A DNA stretch of 64,000 nucleotides. It comes from Plebeiibacterium sediminum (GTDB lineage Bacteria > Bacteroidota > Bacteroidia > Bacteroidales > Marinilabiliaceae). Positions 55,268-64,000 of this stretch are shown one piece after another. The notes below the pieces were generated by a model that was not told where the DNA came from, ran no database searches, and saw only the letters and a program-made list of their open reading frames with translations. The stretch is taken from NCBI RefSeq assembly GCF_026013605.1, contig NZ_JAPDPJ010000031.1:1-64000 (forward strand), in the 5' to 3' direction. The translations under genes were made by a program, and so were the position numbers. Numbering within the stretch: position 1 is the stretch's first letter; each line of letters opens with the position of its first letter.

Positions 55268-55963
55268 TTAATTTTTTAAATATTTTTCGTAACCAGACAG
55301 ACAGTCTTGAAGCATGGCAGAAACACCTTTACTGGTAATAGTACCACCAGAAATAGCATCTACTGCGTGAGGATTATTCTCTGTACCTCCACCTTTAACA
55401 ACGTCAATTGAAGTAAAGTCTCCAGCTTCGTTGTAAATAGTTTTTCCTTTAAATGGTGTTTGGAAAAAGTCTTTTGAAATTTCAGCACCTAATCCGGGAG
55501 TTTCTCCTTTATGATCGAATGTTGCACCATAAACAGTATTTCTATCTGCATTTAATGAAATATAACCCCAGATTGGGCCCCAAAGACCAGCACCTCTTAA
55601 AGGAATAATCAACTTCTCTTCACCATTATCTAATTTACAGATATATAAAGGATAGCTTCTTTCTTTAAGATCTTTGCGCACTTCCTTACTTAGATCGATA
55701 TCAAAAGCATTTCCGTCAACTTCATTACCTTCGATATTTAATACTTTTGTATTTGATCCAATGTGTTCTTCGTATAACTTTTCTGCTGTACTTGCATCAC
55801 TGGCAATTCCAACTGATTTTAAAATATCAATCTTTTTTGCCACAGCTACATTTTTGCTTTGAATTGGCTTTAAAGAAACTGAGATAAAAGCTAATATCGC
55901 AGCAACCCCAATAACCATTATTGATGCGTACAGAAATGTATATGTATTTCCTTGTTTGTCCAT
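55268..55963 (-). CDS. nqrC: Na+-NQR subunit NqrC
   Basis: Flavoprotein subunit with one N-terminal helix (about residues 9-29) and a periplasmic FMN-binding domain. The FMN attachment site is the Thr of SGGTITS (T208), a variant of the usual SGAT motif; ApbE would load it. The conserved GAGLWGPIWGYI segment lies in mid-domain. The length is 231 aa. It lies 12 bases after nqrB. Confidence 0.96.
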   Translation of the reverse strand: MDKQGNTYTFLYASIMVIGVAAILAFISVSLKPIQSKNVAVAKKIDILKSVGIASDASTAEKLYEEHIGSNTKVLNIEGNEVDGNAFDIDLSKEVRKDLKERSYPLYICKLDNGEEKLIIPLRGAGLWGPIWGYISLNADRNTVYGATFDHKGETPGLGAEISKDFFQTPFKGKTIYNEAGDFTSIDVVKGGGTENNPHAVDAISGGTITSKGVSAMLQDCLSGYEKYLKN

Positions 55964-55975
55964 TTTTCTATTTTA

Positions 55976-57139
55976 TTAAGCGTTTACTTTTACTCGTTTT
56001 AAACGGCGTTTAATATTTTGTTGAACAATTACATGGTCAATTAATGGAGCAAATGTATTCATCAATAATATAGCTAACATTACTCCTTCCGGATAAGCAG
56101 GGTTAAATACACGAATCATAATGGCAAATACACCAATTAAAAATCCGTAAATATATTTTCCTGTTTCTGTACGTGATCCTGATACTGGGTCTGTTGCCAT
56201 AAATACAGCACCAAAAGCAAATCCACCTAAGCATAATTGTTGAAGTGCATCAACATTCATTGCATCGGTAGTACCAATTGCATTAAAACCTAATGCCATT
56301 AAATAACCACCAGCAAAAACGCTTACCATAATTTTCCAGTTTGCGATACCAGTTGCAAGTAAAATAACTGCACCTATCAAAATAGCCAATGTACTTGTTT
56401 CACCAATTGATCCTGGAATAGTACCAATAAAACTTTGTAATGTAGATGGTAATAAATCCAGTTTTCCGGTAATTACATTACCAAGAGGTGTTGCTCCTGA
56501 AAATCCATCAACGATACCTTCACCTTTAGATAATCCGGAAACCCAAATTAAATCTCCAGACATTTTTGATGGGTATGCAAAGAATAAGAAGGCCCTTGCA
56601 ACTAATGCAGGGTTCCAGATATTCATTCCGGTACCACCAAAAACTTCTTTACCAATTACAACGGCAAATGCAGTTGCTACAGCTACCATCCACAATGGTA
56701 CATCTGCAGGTAAAACTAAAGGAATTAACATCCCTGAAACAAGAAATCCCTCAGCCACTTCGTGACCTTTCATTTGAGCAAACATAAACTCAATGCCGAG
56801 ACCTACTACATAAGATACCACAACAATAGGAAGTACTTTTAAAGCACCATAACCTATCATCTGCCAAAAATCGGCATCTGCCTGACCTAATGACAAGAAA
56901 TGTTGATATCCTGTATTCCAAATACCAAATAATAAAGCAGGAATTAAAGCCAATACCACAACAGACATTGTTCTTTTTGAATCAATGGCATCGTGAATAT
57001 GTACTCCTGTTTTAGAAGTAGTTTTTGGAGTAAACAAAAAGGTCTCAAAAGCATCAAATGTTGAGTGCAATTTTTCAAACTTTCCACCTTTTTCAAAGTT
57101 GGGTTTGATTTTATCCAAATATTGTCTTAATGCTTTCAA
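55976..57139 (-). CDS. nqrB: Na+-NQR subunit NqrB
   Basis: Membrane subunit of 387 aa with about ten helices, carrying covalent FMN, riboflavin and the main Na+ path. The FMN site is SGATPLG (T217). GKEVFGGTGMNIWNPALVARAFLFFAYP precedes it (part: FGGTGMNIWNPALV) and ATDPVSGSRTETGK follows. The long cytoplasmic N-terminus (about 55 residues) is usual. It lies 39 bases after nqrA. Confidence 0.97.
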   Translation of the reverse strand: MKALRQYLDKIKPNFEKGGKFEKLHSTFDAFETFLFTPKTTSKTGVHIHDAIDSKRTMSVVVLALIPALLFGIWNTGYQHFLSLGQADADFWQMIGYGALKVLPIVVVSYVVGLGIEFMFAQMKGHEVAEGFLVSGMLIPLVLPADVPLWMVAVATAFAVVIGKEVFGGTGMNIWNPALVARAFLFFAYPSKMSGDLIWVSGLSKGEGIVDGFSGATPLGNVITGKLDLLPSTLQSFIGTIPGSIGETSTLAILIGAVILLATGIANWKIMVSVFAGGYLMALGFNAIGTTDAMNVDALQQLCLGGFAFGAVFMATDPVSGSRTETGKYIYGFLIGVFAIMIRVFNPAYPEGVMLAILLMNTFAPLIDHVIVQQNIKRRLKRVKVNA

Positions 57140-57178
57140 TTTATTATATTTTTAATATTTACTAATTGATTAAACGGA

Positions 57179-58528
57179 CTAGCTCATCTCTTTAATCATT
57201 ACATCAATACCTTTACGAAGGATATGTTGAACCTCAAGTTTTGATGTACATACAAATTCACAAAGTGCCAAATCTTCTTCTGCCACTTCATAAATTCCAA
57301 GCTGTTCCATTTTGTCGATATCTTCTGTGATAATAGCTTTTATTAAATGCTCAGGTAAAATATCCATTGGCAATACTTTATCGTACTGACCTGACATAAT
57401 AATTGCTCTTGGACCTCCATTAAGGTTTGCATTTAATGCATATTCCTTTTTAGGACATAACCATGAGAAGAAAGATTTAGAAACACTAAACTTCTTTAAT
57501 CCTGGTGCAGCCCATCCCATAAATTCATGTGAATCACCTTCAGGGATAACAGTAATTTGTGAATGATAGCTACCTAAATATCCATCTTTAGAAATTTTAT
57601 CACCAGATAAAACATTACCACTGATATAACGAAGACTTCCTTCTTCTACATTGTTTTCAACATAAGACTTGATGCATGCACCAACTTTAGTTTTAACGTA
57701 GCTCTGTTTTTTTACTTCAGAACCTGTAACAGCAATAATTCTTGACGCATCATAAACACCATTAAGAACTAATTTTCCAATTGAAATAACTTCTTGTGGC
57801 TGAATAGTCCAGTAGATGTCTCCTTTATTAATTGGAGATACATGATGAATCTGAATTCCCACATTACCTGCTGGGTGTGGCCCTGTAAATGCATGTGTTG
57901 TTACCCCTTTAAGTGACATAAACACTTTTGATGCAGATTCATTGTTTACACCAATGTGAATACCACCTTCAGTAAGTTTGTTTAATGCATCAACACCTGC
58001 CTGAAATTCTTTCTCTAATCCAGATACAATAAAGTCATAATCAGGAGCTAAAGGAGATGAATCAAATGCAGAAATAAAAATTGCTTTAGGCGAATCTGCC
58101 GGATTTGCTACCACGTTATAAGGACGTTGGCGAACAAATGGCCATAAACCTGCAGCAAGAAGTTTTTCTGTTACTTCTTCTTTTGTTGCACTTGAAACTT
58201 CAATTTTTCCAAAATCTTCAGCTTCATTCTGGTTATCACTTTTAACCACTACCTCTAATATTCGTCTTCGCTCTCCACGGTTAACAACCTGAACTTCTCC
58301 ACTAACAGGAGAAACAAATTTAATGTCGGTACGATATTTGTCGAAAAACAAAACCGATCCGGCTTTAACTTTATCACCAGGCTTAACAGTCAACTTAGGA
58401 ACCAACCCAGGGAAATCACCTGGTTTGATAGCAAAGAGTTCTGGCATATCGGCGCTTCCGAAAACTTTTTCCGCTTTGCCCTTTAACCGAATATCAAGAC
58501 CTCTTTTTATTTTGATTACGTCTGACAT
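57179..58528 (-). CDS. nqrA: Na+-NQR subunit NqrA
   Basis: Peripheral cytoplasmic subunit, 449 aa, of the sodium-pumping NADH:quinone oxidoreductase. It has the family start (IKRGLDIRLKGKAE), a biotinyl-like segment with VKPGDKVKAGSVLFFDK, and conserved FTGPHPAGNVGIQIHH and ERGRR-like (NRGERRRI) segments. First gene of nqrABCDEF. A TATTTTTG -7 box lies 32 bases upstream, and all six genes are spaced by 11-39 bases. Confidence 0.97.
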   Translation of the reverse strand: MSDVIKIKRGLDIRLKGKAEKVFGSADMPELFAIKPGDFPGLVPKLTVKPGDKVKAGSVLFFDKYRTDIKFVSPVSGEVQVVNRGERRRILEVVVKSDNQNEAEDFGKIEVSSATKEEVTEKLLAAGLWPFVRQRPYNVVANPADSPKAIFISAFDSSPLAPDYDFIVSGLEKEFQAGVDALNKLTEGGIHIGVNNESASKVFMSLKGVTTHAFTGPHPAGNVGIQIHHVSPINKGDIYWTIQPQEVISIGKLVLNGVYDASRIIAVTGSEVKKQSYVKTKVGACIKSYVENNVEEGSLRYISGNVLSGDKISKDGYLGSYHSQITVIPEGDSHEFMGWAAPGLKKFSVSKSFFSWLCPKKEYALNANLNGGPRAIIMSGQYDKVLPMDILPEHLIKAIITEDIDKMEQLGIYEVAEEDLALCEFVCTSKLEVQHILRKGIDVMIKEMS

Positions 58529-58560
58529 GTTTGATAAAAAGTTTTTAAAAAATTTTTCTG

Positions 58561-58568
58561 CAAAAATA
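58561..58568 (-). promoter_or_regulatory. Candidate -7 box for the nqr operon
   Basis: TATTTTTG on the minus strand, 32 bases before the nqrA ATG. A -33 element is weak (TTTAG at a short distance). Confidence 0.5.
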
Positions 58569-58690
58569 CAATAAATTATAACTAAACCTTACGAATAGGC
58601 ACCTAATAAAGAAAAAAATCGTTAAATAATAATGAATTGACAACTAAGGCATACTTATAATATTTAAATTCGCATAAAACTAAAGGTAAC

Positions 58691-59956
58691 ATGTTTAACA
58701 AATTCACTACTATACTTATACTAATCGCATGTTTTTCGCAAATTTCAAAAGCACAATCATACCAAAATCAGATATTAAGTAGTTCAATAGAAACCGTAAT
58801 GTGTCACAAGGAAGGCTGGCCATTATCGTACCCCATGATAAACTTAAATACTGACGAAAGAATTGAACTGTCATTTGATGATTTAGCAAAGGATTCTAAA
58901 AATTACTACTATTCGGTTATTCATTGCAACCGGGATTGGGAACCATCTAACATTAGCGAACAAGAGTACCTGGTTGGCATCAATCAAAACCCCATTTTAG
59001 ATTATCAGTTTTCGTTTAACACCACTGTTAACTATGTACATTATAATCTTAAAATACCCAACGAGGACATTAGTTTGAACTATAGCGGAAATTACATTAT
59101 TAAAGTATATGAAGATTTTAACAGCGATGAACCTGTTTTAATTCAGAAATTTATGGTTGTTGAACAAAGAGTACAGATTGATGCTGAAATAAGATACGCC
59201 ATGAACTCGGCAGTATTAAGAGAACAACAAGATATTAATTTCACAATCCGTTACAATAACTTTAATATTTCTAACCCTCTGGATGAAGTTAAGGTTAGTG
59301 TTTTTCAGAACCACCGAATGGATAACGCTATATACGATATTAAACCGCAATTTATTAAACCGCAAGAATTGGTATACAATTACAACAGAGAAATTGTATT
59401 TGAGGGAGGTAATGAATTCCGATGGCTCGATTTAAGAACTTATGATTTTAAAGTGGAGGGTATATACGATATTCAATTCCATGAACCTTTTTATCATCTG
59501 GATTTAAAACCCTCATCGCCTAGAAATAATAAAAGCTACTTTTTTCAGAATGATTTTAATGGCAGATATGTTATTGAAACCCGAGAAAACAGAGATCCTG
59601 ATACTGAAGCTGAATATGTAATGGTTCATTTTTACTTTCCAAAAACAGAGCCCTATCCTGGTGGCGACATATTTATTTTAGGTGGGCTCACCAACTGGAA
59701 ATTAAATAACAATAGTAAAATGAAGTACAATCCGGATTTTAAACGATACGAAAAAACACTATTGCTTAAACAGGGTTTTTATAATTATCTGTATGCCTTT
59801 AAGCCAAATCAGCTAGATAAAGCTACTGTAGGTTTTATTGAAGGTTCATATAGTCAAACAGAAAATGATTATTTATTTTTAGTTTACTACCGAAATATAA
59901 GTGATCATTACGACCGACTAATTGGTGCTGCTCAAAAGAATTCGGTTAAACCATAG
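58691..59956 (+). CDS. Type IX secretion Plug-type protein (DUF5103)
   Basis: 421 aa. A signal peptide (residues 1-21, ending SKAQ) leads to the DUF5103 family: ETVMCHKEGWPLSYPMINLN, then YYYSVIHCNRDWEPS and EYLVG near the N-terminus, with a beta-rich C-terminal half containing ILGGLTNWKLN (parts quoted). The family includes the Plug protein that closes the periplasmic end of the SprA translocon. With gldJ, porU and porV this is the fourth T9SS-linked gene in the window, though 43 kb away from them. Confidence 0.88.
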   Translation: MFNKFTTILILIACFSQISKAQSYQNQILSSSIETVMCHKEGWPLSYPMINLNTDERIELSFDDLAKDSKNYYYSVIHCNRDWEPSNISEQEYLVGINQNPILDYQFSFNTTVNYVHYNLKIPNEDISLNYSGNYIIKVYEDFNSDEPVLIQKFMVVEQRVQIDAEIRYAMNSAVLREQQDINFTIRYNNFNISNPLDEVKVSVFQNHRMDNAIYDIKPQFIKPQELVYNYNREIVFEGGNEFRWLDLRTYDFKVEGIYDIQFHEPFYHLDLKPSSPRNNKSYFFQNDFNGRYVIETRENRDPDTEAEYVMVHFYFPKTEPYPGGDIFILGGLTNWKLNNNSKMKYNPDFKRYEKTLLLKQGFYNYLYAFKPNQLDKATVGFIEGSYSQTENDYLFLVYYRNISDHYDRLIGAAQKNSVKP

Positions 59957-59998
59957 GTTAGATAAGAGATGTTAGAAGTTAGATAAGAGATGTTAGAA
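59957..59998. repeat. Two perfect 21-base tandem repeats
   Basis: The unit GTTAGATAAGAGATGTTAGAA occurs twice in direct succession, followed by a partial ATTAGAGGA copy. It starts at the first base after the stop codon of the Plug gene. Confidence 0.9.
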
Positions 59999-60084
59999 AT
60001 TAGAGGATAGACTTCTTAGTAACATTGTAAAGTTTACATAAATTATCTTGCAATAAATCCATGAACGGCAGATGCTTATATTAA

Positions 60085-60123
60085 AAAGCTATTTACGTTG
60101 TACTCCTCAATGTAAATAGCTTT
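60085..60123. terminator. Terminator between the Plug and TonB-TPR genes
   Basis: A 16-bp stem with one G-T pair (AAAGCTATTTACGTTG with its partner at 60108-60123) and a 7-base loop. A T-run follows on the minus strand, so it mainly serves the TonB-TPR gene. Confidence 0.8.
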
Positions 60124-60176
60124 CTCAATTAAAACCTAAATAACCCAAAATCACTTTTCCCATAAATTAACTTTAT

Positions 60177-60917
60177 TTATTCTGATAAAATAAATGCTAA
60201 TTCTTCATAGCCTTTTAAATGTTTTACCTGGCTAAAATATGGAGCTTCCATATCAATTCCACCAAGTTCTTTTAATCGGATCCAATCCTGACGAGCGCCA
60301 TCGGTATCACCAATCTCGTAACGACAAAGTCCTCTCATCATTAAAGCGCTTTTTTCATATGGTGCAAATTGAACCGCATTATCAAATCTTTTTAAAGCTC
60401 TTTTTGAGTGACCTTTAATTAACAACTGCTTACTACCTTGTTTATAATAATTGGTAGCTAAAGCTTTAAAACTTTTAATGTATGGGCTACCTTCCACCTC
60501 TCCTGTTTTAATTTGCATTGCCACTTCCTTTTCCATAGCAATGGGTTCTCCATTATTAGTTCCGGGTTTCCACAAACCTTCAGTTGTCTTTATCAACTCA
60601 ATAATATAATCATCAACTACCGGAGCAATACTATTTACTGCAACAAAATTTTCTAACTCACCTTTTTCTGTTACTGTAAATTGAATCACTTCAATACCTT
60701 GATACAATAGTTTCCATTCTTCAGGGTACACAAATTTTTGAGTTAAGTAATCCAATAAGGAGGTAGTTTCTTCCTGTACTATTTGTACAATTTGCTCACT
60801 ATGCATAAACTTAGGTGGAGTAACACTAACTTCATCCACTATAACATGTTTAGTTTCCTGACTTAATGCAATGACTGGGATAATCATGCACAACAGGATA
60901 AATACAATCTTTTTCAT
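60177..60917 (-). CDS. Periplasmic TonB C-terminal domain plus TPR protein
   Basis: 246 aa. The signal peptide ends ALSQ. Residues 55-135 follow the TonB C-terminal domain (FVYPEEWKLLYQGIEVIQFTVTEKGEL, then LIKTTEGLWKPGTNNGEPI, parts quoted). Residues 150-235 hold about two TPR units (ALKRFDNAVQFAPYEKSALMMRG). Usual TonB proteins have an inner-membrane anchor and a proline-rich spacer; here only a cleavable signal peptide is seen, so energy transfer is unlikely and binding to an outer-membrane partner is more plausible. Confidence 0.82.
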   Translation of the reverse strand: MKKIVFILLCMIIPVIALSQETKHVIVDEVSVTPPKFMHSEQIVQIVQEETTSLLDYLTQKFVYPEEWKLLYQGIEVIQFTVTEKGELENFVAVNSIAPVVDDYIIELIKTTEGLWKPGTNNGEPIAMEKEVAMQIKTGEVEGSPYIKSFKALATNYYKQGSKQLLIKGHSKRALKRFDNAVQFAPYEKSALMMRGLCRYEIGDTDGARQDWIRLKELGGIDMEAPYFSQVKHLKGYEELAFILSE

Positions 60918-61161
60918 GATTCCCTCTTTTATAATTCAACATATATTATTATTGATTAATCAACAACGTAAAATTACTATGCATAAAAAAGAGGAGGTAT
61001 TAAAGAAATTGCATTTTGTTTAAAATATCTCACCACATCCTATGTATTACTTGATGATTTATTGTAATTAAATTGCATATTTTTTTCTACAATCTACCAC
61101 AATCCACTATCAACTGCACCTTTATACCATGACATATATTTAAACAGAAAATATTTACTTT

Positions 61162-63051
61162 TCAGTGATTCAGATTCATTTTTCGCATCAATGCTTTATA
61201 TTTTGGTTCATTATGCAACGACTGAAATGCAACATTATTACCAACACGATGAACAGGTCCCGGATTTTTATTAAAAGATTTCTCAAGATATTCCACTGCC
61301 TGCTCTTTATCTCCTAAAAGTGTATAATAGTTGGCTAACCTTAATTCATTCCCTATGCTTAATGAGTCTTTTTCCTCTTTATTGATGGATTTGATGATAA
61401 GTTGAAGAATACCTTTTATTTTAGAATGGGTATATACGGAGTCTAAATTATTTGAACTATATAAATCTCCCTTCAAATGATTTATTTTCTTATAGGTAAC
61501 ATAAGCCAATGAATCATCATGTTGCTGCAGATAAATATTAAAGCAGGATTCCAGGTACTGTCTTTCATTTTTATTCAGATTGAACATTCGTAGGGATTCT
61601 TTTAAAGCATTTTTACAGTCGCCATTATGACAATAAAACAAATAACTTAAATAGAGAATTTCGGGATAAGTTGGATTTAGGAAATGTGCTTTGTTAATAT
61701 ATTTCCTGGCCTCTTCATTTTTGCCTGTTACATCGCAAAACTCCGCATAAATTTTATTTGCCCTGTCATAACCCGGATTTAGTTTCAAAGCAAGCTTAAG
61801 ATGCTTTTCTGCTTCCTTGTAATCACTATCAAAATAAGTTGCCAAACCGCCATAAGTTGTATGAGCTTCTGCCAAATATTGATCCAGACTCTGAGCTTTA
61901 TTTAAATACATCTTACATTTTTGAATCCCATCATCAACCGAATAAAAACCATTCCATGTACCTGTAAGATAAGAATCTGCCAGACCGGCATAAGCTAAAG
62001 CATAATTTGAATCAACCTGAAGAGCCTGATTATAGAGTTCAATACTTTTTATAAAACCGTCTTTCGTTCGTAAACGATAATAAAACCGCCCCTCTAAATA
62101 CAAAAGATATGCTTTTTCATTATAGGTATATTGCTTATCCAACTGCTGAATACTTTCATATTGCAACGGCGTTTGTAAATTTTGTACGATTTGTTTTGAT
62201 GCATCAGAAACAAAATCAAAAATACTGGAAAGGTTATGATCATACTGGTCAGACCATACAACATTAGCCTTTGCATCAATCAGATGAATATAGATTCTGA
62301 TTCTGTCATCTTGCTTCATCATACTGCCTTCAAGAATATAAGATACTTTAAATTCTTTTGCAATTTGGGGAATGGTATTCGACTCGACCTTTATTTTTTC
62401 GGAATTAATATTTGATTTAACCACCAATCCTTTTACATGCGATAATCGATTCTGGAGATCAGACATGATTCCATTTGCCAGATATTGATCTGCCGAATTA
62501 GCATTTAAATTTTTTAAGGGTAAAATAACAACTGAATTTCCATATTTAGCGGATACAGCCGTTCTTTTTTTTGTAAACAAATACGCAGTTAAAATCATCA
62601 ACACTACCAATGAAGCCATCCATAGCAAATGATTAAGCTTATAAAATTTCTTTTCAACAACAACAAGCTCTTTGCTTATTGGGCCATCTTTTATTTCAGC
62701 CGATTCAATCTTAATATGATTTTTATATTCTCCCGGAGGATAGCCAAAAAAATCGTGATAGCATTTATTAAAGTACGATGGACTGCTAAAACCGACTTGA
62801 TATGCAACTTCTGATACAGTTAAACCCGTTTGTTTTAATAATTCCTGAGCTTTCATTAACCTCAGTTCTTTAATAAACTGGCTTATGGATTGATCTTTAA
62901 TTCCCTTTAAACGACGATGAATTTGAGAATGACTTATACCTATTTTATTGGATAAATCAGTTACTCCAAAACTATCATCACCAAGGTTATTATTAACAAT
63001 ATTGGTTAACCTTTTAATAAAATCTATATCCTTATTTTCAGAATTAGTCAT
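61162..63051 (-). CDS. AraC-family HTH / transmembrane / TolB-like / TPR regulator
   Basis: About 629 aa from ATG 63051; an ATG further upstream at 63105 would add 18 residues without homology. The N-terminal 110 residues form an AraC-type HTH pair (IGISHSQIHRRLKG; VSEVAYQVGFSSPSYFNKCYHDFFGYPP, quoted in part). One helix (about residues 135-155) crosses the membrane. A TolB-N-like domain (VVILPLKNLNANS to VVWSDQYDHNLSS) and then seven to eight TPRs lie outside. This is a one-component membrane regulator with DNA-binding part inside and sensor outside, like CadC in layout. Confidence 0.88.
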   Translation of the reverse strand: MTNSENKDIDFIKRLTNIVNNNLGDDSFGVTDLSNKIGISHSQIHRRLKGIKDQSISQFIKELRLMKAQELLKQTGLTVSEVAYQVGFSSPSYFNKCYHDFFGYPPGEYKNHIKIESAEIKDGPISKELVVVEKKFYKLNHLLWMASLVVLMILTAYLFTKKRTAVSAKYGNSVVILPLKNLNANSADQYLANGIMSDLQNRLSHVKGLVVKSNINSEKIKVESNTIPQIAKEFKVSYILEGSMMKQDDRIRIYIHLIDAKANVVWSDQYDHNLSSIFDFVSDASKQIVQNLQTPLQYESIQQLDKQYTYNEKAYLLYLEGRFYYRLRTKDGFIKSIELYNQALQVDSNYALAYAGLADSYLTGTWNGFYSVDDGIQKCKMYLNKAQSLDQYLAEAHTTYGGLATYFDSDYKEAEKHLKLALKLNPGYDRANKIYAEFCDVTGKNEEARKYINKAHFLNPTYPEILYLSYLFYCHNGDCKNALKESLRMFNLNKNERQYLESCFNIYLQQHDDSLAYVTYKKINHLKGDLYSSNNLDSVYTHSKIKGILQLIIKSINKEEKDSLSIGNELRLANYYTLLGDKEQAVEYLEKSFNKNPGPVHRVGNNVAFQSLHNEPKYKALMRKMNLNH

Positions 63052-63187
63052 AACCAGCAAGAAAACACCTCCGCTAAAGTTACGACAATTTGATGCTGAC
63101 ATCAACAGGAATATAGTAAGTAGAAGGTTTATTTGATAAACCCGATATAATGTTTAAAATGTATGGATTCACAATTATTACATAATA

Positions 63188-63226
63188 AAAAAAAGGCCCC
63201 GGAAACTATGATTCCGGAGCCTTTTT
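63188..63226. terminator. Terminator after the DUF6261-like gene
   Basis: The stem AAAAAGGC-CCGGAA pairs TTCCGG-GCCTTTTT with one mismatch and a 7-base loop. A and T runs flank it on both sides. Confidence 0.8.
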
Positions 63227-63251
63227 GAACCCAATTCACCATTCTAAAGTA

Positions 63252-63977
63252 TTATTCAGGAAATACATCTTTGGGTATTGCGCTTTTTGATCTTTTTTTT
63301 ACACCTAAATTATTGTTAGATATTATTTGAGCTATTACCTGCGCAAACTCACCAAAAGCATCTTTGTTTACAGCCATCATTCCTTTTAAATAAGGAACCA
63401 ACATTCCATTGATTACCTGAATTGCTTCCTTTTTTATTTGCGAAGCAGATTCCAGTTCCATATTTTTTGCTTTTTCCTTTTCATTATTCAAATAAGAAGT
63501 TTCAAAATCATTTTGTGTTGACTTTATGTTTGCAATACATTCTGCCACTCCTTGCAAAAGATTAATATTCTCAATATTTTCTGTTTTATTTAGCTCGGCC
63601 AACAGTGAGTTAATCAATGAAGTTTCTATTCCATAACTGCTTGAAATAATATCTAAACCATAATTATTAAAAACAGCTAAAAGCATTTGTGCAGCATTTT
63701 TTATTGTTGCATCAGGATGGTGTGTTAAACCGCTAATTAAATAATAGTAGCTGCGAACTGCATCATCGCGCAAATGATCTTTATCTTCTAATTCTGATTC
63801 ACTCTTAATGCGTTTTACAGATTTGTTAAGTTTTACTGATAAGGGTTTAAGTTGTGAGATAATTGTTACTAAATTATCGTCTGCCTGATAAGTTGAGCTT
63901 TCAAAAGCAGCAATAATTCGGGTACAAACAGCAGCAATTTCTGTAGTACGGCTATGTGCAATAACCTTTTTGATCAT
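63252..63977 (-). CDS. DUF6261-like helical protein
   Basis: 241 aa, almost wholly alpha-helical, without signal peptide or membrane helix. It has a charged segment KRIKSESELEDKDHLRDDAVR near residues 58-78 and ends in a basic run VKKRSKSAIPKDVFPE (parts quoted). I recall similar Bacteroidota-only proteins grouped as DUF6261, with no known function. It ends the window and its upstream region is cut off at 64000. Confidence 0.7.
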   Translation of the reverse strand: MIKKVIAHSRTTEIAAVCTRIIAAFESSTYQADDNLVTIISQLKPLSVKLNKSVKRIKSESELEDKDHLRDDAVRSYYYLISGLTHHPDATIKNAAQMLLAVFNNYGLDIISSSYGIETSLINSLLAELNKTENIENINLLQGVAECIANIKSTQNDFETSYLNNEKEKAKNMELESASQIKKEAIQVINGMLVPYLKGMMAVNKDAFGEFAQVIAQIISNNNLGVKKRSKSAIPKDVFPE

Positions 63978-64000
63978 AGTTTAATGTTTAGTATTAAGAT

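Noticed and set aside
55268-55963. SGGT instead of SGAT at the FMN site of NqrC as a possible defect
   Set aside because: The attachment Thr is kept and I recall SGGT in other Bacteroidota NqrC proteins, so it is probably normal for the group.
60952-60963. 12-base palindrome TTGATTAATCAA before the TonB-TPR gene
   Set aside because: Too short and A/T-rich to separate from chance in this sequence, and no second copy was noticed nearby.

Overview
The window is a gene-dense, AT-rich chromosomal segment of a Bacteroidota bacterium, most likely class Bacteroidia near the Marinilabiliales; the genus is not resolved. Support comes from type IX secretion genes (gldJ, porU, porV, a Plug-type protein), a Bacteroidetes-type fused 2-oxoacid dehydrogenase E1, an Na+-NQR operon, the short Bacteroidetes-type AMP nucleosidase, and repeated promoters of the Bacteroidetes primary-sigma form (TTTG, about 19 bases, TAnnTTTG). 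No insertion sequence, prophage, integrase or CRISPR array was found.

Layout. 1-410: minus-strand tRNA array (three tRNA-Val, one tRNA-Gly). 0.5-7.5 kb: folC, a PIN-PhoH ATPase, mtaB, an inositol-phosphatase-family enzyme, a lipid A acyltransferase-like protein and a glycosyltransferase. 7.5-15.8 kb: murF and gldJ (minus) divergent from porU-porV (plus). 15.8-24.3 kb: ispF, a CoA-binding protein, a thioredoxin-like protein, an orphan sensor kinase, a LytS/LytT-type two-component pair, rsgA, a WD40 protein and a small membrane protein. 24.5-26.9 kb: fused E1. 27.0-33.9 kb: nine minus-strand genes joining a PspA module (YbjN-like, PspA, DUF4178, Ser-rich anchored protein, DUF350) to a polyamine module (membrane-fused aminopropyltransferase, SpeD-like decarboxylase), a bacterial PH-domain protein and a K+ channel. 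34.1-48.1 kb: SSS symporter, recR, glycosyltransferase, two paralogous TPR/PD40 envelope proteins, a GNAT, an HsdR-N-like protein, amn, holA, rhomboid, a GmhB-like phosphatase, a class IV aminotransferase and apbE. 48.4-52.5 kb: AsmA-like giant protein, DsbA-like thioredoxin and Cys-rich lipoprotein, tightly coupled. 52.7-58.5 kb: nqrABCDEF. 58.7-64 kb: T9SS Plug protein, TonB/TPR protein, AraC-TolB-TPR membrane regulator and a DUF6261-like protein.

How the genes work together. GldJ, PorU, PorV and the Plug protein belong to one secretion machine. NqrA-F form a sodium pump whose NqrB and NqrC need the FMN transferase ApbE, encoded nearby. The PspA/polyamine/K+-channel cluster is the most system-like locus: its parts suggest coupled sensing of membrane damage, polyamine synthesis and ion flux. 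I recall related gene neighbourhoods from comparative surveys of PspA, but know of no defined biochemical role. Most of the remainder is ordinary housekeeping sequence.
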